Source: Capniomyces stellatus (Eukaryota; Kickxellomycota; Harpellomycetes; Harpellales; Legeriomycetaceae). Taken from it: DNA of 64,000 bases. A program made the translations under genes and the position numbers. The notes under the pieces were generated by a model that did no database searches, was not told the origin of the DNA, and saw nothing but the letters and a program-made list of their open reading frames with translations. Positions 1-9,000 of the stretch are shown one piece after another. The stretch covers positions 1-64,000 of the forward strand of contig LUVW01000020.1 of assembly GCA_001661515.1 (NCBI GenBank), in the 5' to 3' direction. Within the stretch, counting starts at the first letter, position 1. Each line of letters begins with the position of its first letter.

Positions 1-1792
1 TTAACCCCACTTGCTTTTCCTCGCTATTTTTCCTCTTGCATAAACTAGTAAGTTCTGTCCTTAGCATAGGAGACACTTGCAGCAACTGCGCGTAACTAAT
101 CTCAACTTTCATTTTACTCAACTCATCTTTGAGTGAAAAATGTTCTAGCCCCTCCATTATCTGTATGTTTTCCAACTTCTTCTTTCTTACTCTGACTTTT
201 GGTATGTTGGCTACTTTACTTTCCCCTATGCTCTTGTTGTTATCGATCCCTTTTTCTCCTCTAGATACACTGCCTCCCTTCTCTTCCCTTGGTGTATTGC
301 CTTTGGCCTTCTCTTTTGGTGTAACCTCTCGGTTTTCTCCTCTTAGTGTATCCTCTCTGACCTCTGTGCCTATTTTTTCCTTTTTTCTCTGGCTTTCCTC
401 TTCTTGTGTTTGTTTTCTCTTTTCTGCTGCGTACACTTCTGTTTCTTCCGCGTTCCACCACTCGTCGTCCTTCTTTTGATTAAAGTGGTCAATGTCTCTA
501 GGTTCTACTTCAAGGTAACTCACTTGTTTGTCAGCATTACTCTGCTCATGCCTTGTTTCTTGCCTATCTCTTTGGTTTCCTACGTTTTTTGAGCAAAATC
601 TACTAATGTGGCCTGGTTCCCCGCAATGAAAACATGTCACTCTAGCTGGCTGGTCCCACCTATTACTCTGTGTATTTCTGATTTCCTGATGAGGTACATT
701 TGAGCTTCTTATAGTATTCACCAAATTTAAGCTTAATTCTTCAAATTTCCCTAAAAGCGCTTCATACCCGTCGGTTGTTACTCCTTGGTTATTCTTGTGG
801 CTTGATTCCACTTTCTCTTTGGTTACATCTGTAATTTGTTCTGCTCCCACCGCTCTTTCCAATTCTTCCTCTTGTAGGGCTATCTTTATGACTCCTTCAT
901 AATTTTTTACCTTTCTCCTGTAAATCTCCCTTTGAATTTTCTTTGGTAGTGCTGCAATAGCATGTTTTCTTTTTGCGTTATCGTCTTCCACCTTGGCTTT
1001 TCGGAATAGCCCCTCCATTCTAACTAGTAAATCCTCAACCCCTTCGTCTTCTTGTTGCTTCAAATTCATTAGTTCGCTCCATATCTTCATCTCCTGCTCT
1101 TGTCCATTGAACTTCTCTTCAAACGCTGTCTTTGCTCCTTCCCAGCTCTTCCACGCAGGTCGGTTTTTTACGAACCATAAGAGTTCCTTCCCTTCTAAGT
1201 ATAGTTCCAGGATATCCATCTTGTTGTCAAGAATAGGTAATAATAGAAAATAAGTGCCAATAGGCAAAGTTATAATGGTTTTGAAGTTGGTTATTTAAAG
1301 AGAACAGAGACAATTGTTGTCAGATGAGGATTGTTTTTCCACAACAATCCTCCACTATTTATAGAAAATAGTTCTGACAAAACTAGAACTAAAACTAAGA
1401 CTAAAACTTAAAACTAAAATTAAAACTAAAATTAAAACTAAAACTAAAACTATGACTAGACTAAACTAAACTAAACTAAAACTAAATAGTAATATTGCAA
1501 TTCCGCAGTTCAGAATTGCGTCATACTAAGTGAATCATGACGGCGGAATAAATAAAAATAAGTAAAGTAATTCAATCACGCAATTATTAATGAATTAAAT
1601 CAAGACTAAAATATATTGCAATTCCGCAGTTCGGAATTGCGTCATACTAAGCGAATCATGACACTTGTCCTCTTCCACCCAGCCTACTTTCCTGGCGTAC
1701 AGTTCATACCTTCTTAGCCATTGTTCCGGTTCTACTTTGTCCTTATCGAATATACCTGGCTCGAAACTCCTCTTCATGCCCCCTTCCTTCAT
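1..1792 (-). pseudogene. Gag of LTR retrotransposon A, interrupted and cut by window edge
   Basis: Two minus-strand pieces together read as a retrotransposon Gag. The N-terminal piece (1792 to about 1672) starts with a Met and carries a W-L-R-R-Y-E-L-Y run typical of Gypsy Gag N-termini. The second piece runs from about 1260 through the left edge without a stop. It contains a Gag core (L-E-G-K-E-L-L-W-F near 1210-1180) and a CCHC zinc knuckle, CFHCGEPGHISRFC, at about 595-640, which would bind element RNA. Downstream of the knuckle is a Lys/Glu-rich region. About 400 bases of non-coding sequence separate the pieces (separate entry), so this copy cannot make a normal Gag unless that stretch is spliced out. 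The primer-binding site and LTR lie just upstream (2151-2996), in the right order for a minus-strand element. Confidence 0.75.
1262..1662. repeat. Repeat-bearing insertion inside gag A
   Basis: This stretch separates the two halves of the element A gag. It holds a perfect inverted repeat at about 1329-1355 (GAGGATTGT / ACAATCCTC), an A-rich near-tandem array of ACTAAA-type units (about 1380-1490), and two direct copies of a 48-base block at 1494-1541 and 1615-1662 that differ at two positions. Each block contains a hairpin with arms GCAATTCCG and CGGAATTGC (one mismatch in the first copy). The second block abuts the gag N-terminal piece. I infer a small non-autonomous insertion or LTR-derived fragment; an unusual intron is possible but less likely. 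The left boundary is approximate. Confidence 0.5.
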
Positions 1793-2083
1793 TATTCTGG
1801 TTCGAATCCTTATGTTTTTATTTTGTTTTCACTTAGTTCACGGTTTGATCTTGTTATGATTCAATAATGAAGTGACTATATATGTAAAGATATATTGTAT
1901 AAGAAATCGTTTATTGACTAAGGTGTAAACGAGATTAAAAGACTTAGTGTATAAAAGTTGAAAAGGACTAAGGCTTTTAAGCTAATGGATTACGTATTGA
2001 ATTGTTAACTATAAATTGAATTGATAAATTAATAAAACTATTTAACTATTAAATCGAGGTGCTTTATTGGATCCTTACAGATC

Positions 2084-2158
2084 TCGAATCCTTAATATTG
2101 TTTTAACTTCGATTCACTGTTTGATTTCGAATCCTTAATATTGTTTTAACTTCGATTC
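2084..2158. repeat. Tandem duplication next to the primer-binding site
   Basis: A 32-base sequence beginning TCGAATCCTTAATATTG occurs at 2084-2115 and again at 2127-2158, a period of 43 bases. The second copy merges into the primer-binding site of element A. Confidence 0.85.
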
Positions 2159-2173
2159 CCGGCAGAGCCCCCA
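2151..2173 (-). promoter_or_regulatory. tRNA-type primer-binding site of retrotransposon A
   Basis: Read on the minus strand this begins TGGGGGCTCTGCCGGGAATC. It is complementary to the 3' end of a tRNA: the plus strand shows a T-arm-like TTCGATTCCC followed by an acceptor ending in CCA. It sits one base inside the end of the LTR, where a Gypsy reverse-transcription primer should anneal. I could not name the tRNA. Confidence 0.8.
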
Positions 2174-2174
2174 C

Positions 2175-2996
2175 TGTTGAGCTAATTTCCTTTTCTTTAG
2201 CTTGTCCAATTTATGATTGGTATATATATTTAAATAATCTATTATGAACTTGTTAGTCTAATTAAATTAATCTCAAAGACACTATTCTTTACTGTATCAT
2301 ATATCTGATTATAACTATATAAGTCGGTCCTATTCTATTTCTAACTATAACACTACTCTCGACGAAACCCCTATTTTCTCTCGACTTCCATTTCCGTTGG
2401 TTATTACTTTTTATTTAAGGTAAAGACCGAGATTCAAAATACGCACTTGAACCTATAATAGTTATAGTAAACTAAATAAACTAAAATAAACTAAATAAAC
2501 TAAATAAACTAAATAATAATAATTTCACTCTCAGAGCTTCTCCTCTAGTAAAACCCTTTCGGGGAAAACCTATTGGTTGGCTCCTCCTCCTGTCATACTA
2601 TTTCATATGACAATATGTAGAATTTTCGTTCGTGCCCGGATTGTTGTCCAAACTATTTTATCAAAATTGTTTATTGTTTATTGTTTATAAAACCTAATTC
2701 TTATGGTTTAGTATTATTGGAAATTCATTTATTTATTAAAAAGAAAGACCTGGATTCAAAAAAGTTGAGCATCATCTTTTTTGTACCAGAAATTGAGAAA
2801 AATATAACTGACTAAAATATAACTAACTTAAATAAACTAACTAAAATATTAATGTTATCAAACTAACCAAATGACTCGCTGTCAAAAACCACGAGGGGCG
2901 AAAATACAGCGACTCCAGAAATTAGTTTGATATCAATTTATATATATTTACTAGTGTAAATATATGTTAAACTAGTGTTGTATTATATATACAACA
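2175..2996 (-). mobile_element. 5' LTR of retrotransposon A (probable extent)
   Basis: The inner edge is well placed: on the plus strand TGTTGAGC starts at 2175, one base from the primer-binding site, so the minus-strand LTR ends in CTCAACA. The outer edge is inferred from a matching ACAACA at 2991-2996, which gives TGTTG...CAACA inverted termini and an LTR of about 822 bases. The interior has AT-rich ACTAAATAA-type arrays (about 2460-2515 and 2803-2850) and two similar blocks, so it may be two LTR remnants rather than one. The other LTR would lie left of the window. Confidence 0.5.
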
Positions 2997-3056
2997 TATA
3001 ATTGGTTGCGTAACAGTTATTATTGTGAAAATGTGTCATGCACCTTATTAATAATT

Positions 3057-4484
3057 TCACCACTCTTTCAACGCTTTAACCACTGCTAACATCTCTTTGC
3101 CATTTATGTCATAATTGATTTTGGGTTGTTGCAACTTTCTTGAAAAGTATGCACAGGGCTCCAGATGGCTGTCGTCTGAGTACTGTGAAAGTATTGCGCC
3201 AATGGCGTAGTCTGACGCATCTGTCTCAACGATAAAGGGCTTTTTGGGGTTGGGATATTTGAGTACGGCCGTTGACGTGAGCTTTCTAAGTAATAGCGGG
3301 TACGATTTGCTGGCTTCTGCGTCCCATACAAAAGGTATTTTTTTCTTTAACAGTTTAGTGATTGGCGCTGCGATTTTGGAAAATTCCGGAATGAAACGAC
3401 GGTAATAATTGGCGAAACCCATGAATACTTGGATATCTTTAACGCTTTCAGATATCTTCCAATTTAATACATTCTTGAGTTTGTCTGGGTTTGCAGAGAT
3501 CCCTTTGTCTGAAACGATGTGTCCTAAGAAGTCTACTTTGGTTGAGTGGAATTTGCATTTTTCTAACTTTACAAATAACTTGTTTTCTTGTAGCTTTTGC
3601 ATCACGGATTTTACATGTTCTACGTGCTGTTCCTCGTTCTCTGAGAAGATCAGAATGTCGTCCAGGTAAGCAATTGCATATCTGTCGAGCACATCTCGAA
3701 GAACATCATTGATGAAATGTTGGAATGTGGCTGGGGCGTTGGTAAGGCCGAATGGCATCACCATATATTCAAAGTGGCCAAACCTGCATCTGAACGCAGT
3801 CTTCCACTCGTCTCCCTTTCTAATCCGAACTAAATTGTAGGCACTTCTGAGATCTAGCTTAGTAAACATTTTTGCTGTTCTGAGTCGGTCAAAGACCTCG
3901 TCGATGCGCGGTAACGGATATCTGTTTTTTATGGTAAGCTCATTAAGTTTTCTGTAGTCTACGCAAAGTCTGAGACTGCCGTCCTTTTTTTTTATGAACA
4001 TAATAGGAGCTCCTGCTGGCGACCTTGATGGTCTAATAAATCCATTTTTTAAGTTTTCGTCCAAGTATTCCCTGAGTTCGTCTAGTTCTGGTTCCGAGAG
4101 CGAGTATATTGGGCCCCATGGTGGTTTGAATCCCTCTTTTGTGTCTATTGGGCAGTCATATTGTCTGTGTTCGGGTAAGTTGCTGGCCTTTTCTTTGCTG
4201 AACACATTCGCAAATTCAATGTACTGCTTTGGAGTCTGATTTAGGTTATCCGGTACGTCAGCTGGCTGTATTATTTTGGTGTTAATCTGGTTTGTTGGTA
4301 GGTTCACTTCTGCTTTTGAGCTTGATTTTTCCTGGTCTCGGTTATGATTTCTACTTTCCTGTTTTCCTCTTCATCCATTGAAGCATATTCTGGACCTGTC
4401 AAATCCTCACCCGAGCTTTCTTCTACTGTTTCTACGTAATTGTAGTTGTTGTTGCCTTTTACTTGGAATCCGCGAAATTTAAAT
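3057..4484 (-). pseudogene. Truncated Gypsy pol (element B): RT and part of RNase H
   Basis: A minus-strand reading frame of about 416 codons (3057-4307) encodes a Ty3/Gypsy reverse transcriptase with [18 protein letters not shown] and the catalytic Y-L-D-D. It continues into RNase H (V-E-T-D-A-S-D-Y) and stops right after K-E-W, where the family normally continues H-Y-L. Integrase and chromodomain are absent. Upstream (4307-4484) a related acidic Pol linker continues in a shifted frame behind a stop, so the copy is also frameshifted. It resembles the RT of element C closely but is a different lineage. The break at 3056 lies 60 bases from the outer edge of LTR A, suggesting that element A or another insertion cut it. 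Confidence 0.85.
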
Positions 4485-4656
4485 TATCCGCGAATAGGTG
4501 ATCCAGTGAGTATATGCCGCCTTGCATATGTATATCCTCTCCAGATCTACTATTCGTAGCCAAAGTTGTTTTACTGGCGGTGGTAACAATCGTGTTTAGA
4601 TTTTTATACATGCTTAAGTTTTGGTAATAGTTATAATCGTTTTATTGATGTATTTC

Positions 4657-4807
4657 TGTAATAAATACAATTTCATTCATTAAATAGTTTTATTAAATAT
4701 TAGTATTTAAATTAATTTAGTATAAAAGACTTAATCTAGTTAGTTATTAGTTCATTAAGTCTTTTAATTTTTATAGTTGTTAAATAAATTATATTTAAAT
4801 CATTACA
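4657..4807 (+). repeat. 5' LTR of chromovirus C
   Basis: 151 bases with perfect 6-base inverted ends (TGTAAT/ATTACA). It matches the 3' LTR at 147 of 151 positions. Inside it, a 13-base inverted repeat (4723-4735 TAAAAGACTTAAT and 4754-4766) can form a hairpin around the promoter and the predicted RNA start. Confidence 0.95.
4721..4768 (+). promoter_or_regulatory. LTR promoter: TATA box and predicted RNA start
   Basis: TATAAAAG at 4721-4728 is a good TATA box. About 35 bases downstream, 4756-4768 (TAAGTCTTTTAAT) is the reverse complement of 4809-4821 just inside the LTR. In Tf1-type elements the 5' end of the RNA folds back on the primer-binding site. The spacing fits transcription starting at about 4756. 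The start itself is inferred. Confidence 0.6.
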
Positions 4808-4808
4808 T

Positions 4809-4821
4809 ATTAAAAGACTTA
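4809..4821 (+). promoter_or_regulatory. Predicted self-priming primer-binding site
   Basis: ATTAAAAGACTTA lies one base inside the 5' LTR. It is exactly complementary, over 13 bases, to the predicted first bases of the element's own RNA (4756-4768). No tRNA 3'-end complement starting TGG is visible here, unlike element A. This matches the Tf1 mode, in which reverse transcription is primed by the RNA's own 5' end. Confidence 0.65.
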
Positions 4822-4826
4822 TACAA

Positions 4827-4960
4827 ACATATTATAGCCATAGTATAGCCCTAGTATTAGTCATAGTACAGTCTTAGTATATTCACAGTATAGTCACAGT
4901 TTAACCTTAGTATATTCACAGTATAATCTTAGTATAGTCACAGTTTAACCTTAGTCTATT
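4827..4960 (+). repeat. Degenerate tandem repeats in the element C leader
   Basis: The untranslated leader between the primer site and gag is built of imperfect units such as CTTAGTATAGTCACAGT and TTAGTATATTCACAGTATA, repeated several times. They could be spacer or packaging sequence; no function is shown. Confidence 0.7.
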
Positions 4961-4966
4961 TTAAAA

Positions 4967-5776
4967 ATGCACAATCCGGTAACAAATACGGATTCGAATC
5001 CGTTCAGAATGGCAGAACTAAAAACGCCGGAAATGGAGAAATTTGACGGTCAAGCAAAAAATTTTGACACGTTCATGTCGAGGTTGAAGTTCCACTACTG
5101 GACCTACCCAGACTATTTCAGGGCAGATAGGAACAGAATCACGTTTATAGGAAGCCATCTTAAGGATTCAGCTTCACTGTGGTTCATTAATCTAATTGAA
5201 TCCGAATCCAGCCACTTGACCAGCTATAATGACTTTATGTCAGCCTTCACAAAGAGATTCTCGGACCCAAGCGCACAGGCCAACGCAATCAACAGGATGA
5301 CCAGCCTGAAGCAAGGGAAAAGGTCAATCGCCGACCACGCCGCAGACTTCGTTTCGTTCGCCACGCAGTCCAAGTTCAACGACCCAGCGTTGATTCACAT
5401 TTTCATCAACAGCCTAAACAAAGATTACCTAGTTTACCTGTTTGCAAACGAACTTCCCAGGACCTTGGAAGAAGTGATCGAAGTTGCTGCTAGAGTCGAA
5501 CACAGGATCAAAGCCAGAGACAATTACAGCTACTTGCCGACCGAAACAAGAATCACCGACCACAATCCGTTCCGTAATCATAGCAAGGCTCCAGAAATCG
5601 AAGCGATGGAAGTGGACGCAACAACATTTAAGCCGCGCGGACCAAGAGGACCACTCTCCCCAGAAGAACTCCAGAGAAGAAGGGACCTGAACCTCTGCCT
5701 TTACTGCGGTAAACCTGGACATTTCGTCATAAATTGTCGGGCAAAATCGGCTTTAAAAGCCGAAACCCAGAAGTAG
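4967..5776 (+). CDS. Gag of chromovirus C
   Basis: A 269-residue capsid/nucleocapsid protein. The N-terminal half is a Ty3/Gypsy Gag core that would build the virus-like particle, with the family's W-F-I-N-L and aromatic clusters. A CCHC knuckle, CLYCGKPGHFVINC, spans about residues 244-257 and should bind genomic RNA. A second Met 13 codons in is possible, but the first is the earliest in the open frame. The last codons overlap pol in the -1 frame: the slippery heptamer T TTA AAA sits at 5752-5758 in the gag phase, six codons before the TAG stop. The final 230 bases before the N at 5788 are repeated exactly after it, so the gag 3' end appears twice in this assembly. Confidence 0.93.
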   Translation: MHNPVTNTDSNPFRMAELKTPEMEKFDGQAKNFDTFMSRLKFHYWTYPDYFRADRNRITFIGSHLKDSASLWFINLIESESSHLTSYNDFMSAFTKRFSDPSAQANAINRMTSLKQGKRSIADHAADFVSFATQSKFNDPALIHIFINSLNKDYLVYLFANELPRTLEEVIEVAARVEHRIKARDNYSYLPTETRITDHNPFRNHSKAPEIEAMEVDATTFKPRGPRGPLSPEELQRRRDLNLCLYCGKPGHFVINCRAKSALKAETQK

Positions 5777-6018
5777 ACGGGAAGTTANGACCACAATCCG
5801 TTCCGTAATCATAGCAAGGCTCCAGAAATCGAAGCGATGGAAGTGGACGCAACAACATTTAAGCCGCGCGGACCAAGAGGACCACTCTCCCCAGAAGAAC
5901 TCCAGAGAAGAAGGGACCTGAACCTCTGCCTTTACTGCGGTAAACCTGGACATTTCGTCATAAATTGTCGGGCAAAATCGGCTTTAAAAGCCGAAACCCA
6001 GAAGTAGACGGGAAGTTA
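5558..6018. repeat. Identical 230-base duplication around an N: probable contig-overlap artefact
   Basis: 5558-5787 and 5789-6018 are identical and separated by one N. This is what results when two overlapping contigs are joined rather than merged. Removing one copy restores a simple overlapping gag-pol layout. The offset of 231 (a multiple of 3) leaves the pol frame unchanged. Confidence 0.9.
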
Positions 6019-9000
6019 CTTTTGGGATTCTCCTATAACAATTTCACAAATACTAACAATGTTTTTAAGAAATTCTTAACGCCAATAAAGATTATCCATA
6101 AAAACATTCAGCATTCCGTATTAGCCCTAATTGACTCGGGAGCCTCAGCTAATTTTATTTGCGAAAATTATTTAAGAGAATTAAACCTTCCTACAGAACA
6201 ACTGGAGAGACCGATAATTGTAGAAACAATCGACGGAAAACCACTCAACAACATCAGACACAAAGCCCGTAGAATCAAAATTGCCATGGAAAATCACGAA
6301 GAATATACCGACTTGTACCCAATAAGAACTCAACATGCTAAAGTCATCTTGGGTTTATCCTGGCTTAAAAGACACAATCCCAGCATTGATTGGCCATCCC
6401 TCACAGTAGACCTCAACTCAGACTATTGCAAGGAATATTGCTTAACAGAGCAAGAAAACCTGAATGCAATAATAAAATGTCCAGAATCCAGCGACGAAGA
6501 CCAGGAGGAACATCCAACCGGACCATCTTTCAATCCAAGCATTACAATCAGACAACTCCAACCCCGCGCCAGTCACATGAAAATTCCAGGAACAACAACC
6601 CCATCTCCACTCAACAGAGGTTGGAACGAGCTACTCCGAAAGAATTATTTCTCAAACAGAATGAAAGAACATCAGGACAACAAGACAAATAAAACAGTGA
6701 CAAAACAGGAACCAAAGCCAGAATCAGAGCAGGAATCAGAGCAGGAATCAGAGCAGGAGCCAGAGCAGGAATCAGAGCAGGAATCAGAGCAGGAGCCGGA
6801 GCAGGAGCCAGAGCAGGAGTCAGAGCAGGAGTCAAAGCAGGAGTCAGAGCAGGAGTCAGAGCAGGAGTCAGAGCAGGAGTCAGAGCAGGAATCAGAGCAA
6901 GAAGCAGAGCAGGAAGCAGAATATTTTTCAGCAGAGGAATCACAGCAAGAAACTACCAAAATAGTCGCACCATCAATCACAACATCCAAAACACAGTCCT
7001 TTACATTCTTTACAACCCCGACTAAAACACCAACCCCACGACCCTCGAATACTACCAACAAGCAGTTTAGTCAGGATCAACAAACAGAAGATACATTCAA
7101 GTTACCAAAGGCCTACATACAGTTCAAGGAGGTCTTTAACAAGGAAAAGGCTAACAAGCTACCAGAACACAGAAAGTATGACTGCCCAATAGAATTAAAG
7201 GAGGGACACGAACCAACGTTTGGACCAATATACAGCGTAACAGAGCCAGAAAGGAGAGAATTGGAAAAATACATTGCCGAGAACCTGGCAAACGGCTTCA
7301 TCAGAGATTCAAAATCTCCAGCAGGAGCACCAGTAATGTTCGTCAAGAAAAAAGACGGCACACTAAGATTATGCGTGGACTACAGGAAGCTGAACGAGGG
7401 AACGATAAAAAACAAGTATCCTTTGCCAAGAATCGACGAATCGCTGGATAAATTACGACAGGCAAAGATCTTTACCAAGTTGGACTTGAGGAGCGCATAC
7501 AACTTAGTCAGGATCAGGGAAGGAGACGAATGGAAAACAGCGTTCAGATGCCGACTGGGGCATTTTGAATACCAAGTTATGCCGTTTGGATTAACAAATG
7601 CGCCGGCAACCTTTCAGCATTTCATCAACGACGTATTAAGGGAAGTCCTAGACAGATACGCAATAGCCTACTTGGACGATATACTTATTTTTTCAAACAA
7701 CGAAGAGGAGCACATTGGACACGTAAAATCGGTGCTAAGTAAGTTATTGGAGAACAAACTATACGTAAAAGGAGAAAAGTGTGAATTCCATGTACCAAAA
7801 GTGAGATTTTTAGGACAAGTGGTATCCGATAAAGGCATCGAAGCAGATCAGGAAAAACTCAGCGTAGTAAAAGACTGGAAAGCCCCAAGAAACAGAAAAG
7901 AAATACAAACATTTCTAGGATTCGCCAATTACTATCGCAAATTCATCCCCAACTTTGCCGGAATAGCCACACCCCTGTCAAGCCTACTGAAAAAGGAAAT
8001 AAAATTTCAATGGAAGGAAGAAACCAACAGAGCCTTCGAGAAACTAAAACAGCTGCTAACCTCGACCACAGTTTTGAAGTTCCCAGAACCAGACAAACCG
8101 TTCATTGTAGAAACCGATGCATCTGACTTTGCAATAGGTGCAATCCTATCACAGGAGGATGAAGAAGGAGACCTACGCCCATGTGGATACTTTTCAAGGA
8201 AACTCCAGCCAGCGGAAACAAACTACAACATATACGACAAGGAACTACTGGCCATAGTAGATTCACTCAAGGAGTGGAGACACTACCTAGAAGGCGCAAA
8301 CCACAGAGTCACCATAATGTCGGACCATAAGAACCTAGAATATTTCAAGAAGGCTAAATCATTGAATAGAAGACACGCAAGATGGACAATCTACTTAAGC
8401 CGTTTTGACTTTACAATCAAATTCAGACCAGGAAGGAACAGCGGAAAACCAGATGCACTTTCAAGAAAATCAGAACTTAAAGGAGAAGAGGAAACAGTAA
8501 GTCAGATAATACCAGCGAAACACTTTTTGAACATGATCAGCGTCCCAGTCAACAGCATCCGAGAAGCACTGATACAGTACAAAGAACAGTTCCCAGGAGA
8601 AGTCAACAAGGAGTTAGAAGAAATCAGGAACAAATACCCAAAGAGCATACCAAAGTACAATGAACAGTCAGGAATCTATTTTGTAGACAAGAGAGTATGG
8701 ATCCCCAGGGAGTTACGCCTAGAATTAGTTAAATCCAGACACGATTCTTTAGCAACCGGACACTATGGAATCAGCAAAACAATAGACATGATCAACAGAG
8801 AATTTTGGTTCCCCTTCATGAACAAATTCGTAAAAGACTACATAAAGTCGTGCGACACATGCAACAGAGCTAAAGCATCAAGACACAAGAAGTTTGGATT
8901 ATTGAAACCACTCCCAGTACCAGAAGCACCATGGAAATCAGTCACGTTAGACTTCGTCACAGAGCTTCCAAAGTCTAATAACTGTACCACTCTAATGGTA

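Noticed and set aside
6611..7061. Minus-strand repeat proteins (P-A-L-T and D-S-C-S units) opposite pol
   Set aside because: They mirror the GAGCAGGAATCA repeat in pol; no independent start, domain or context.
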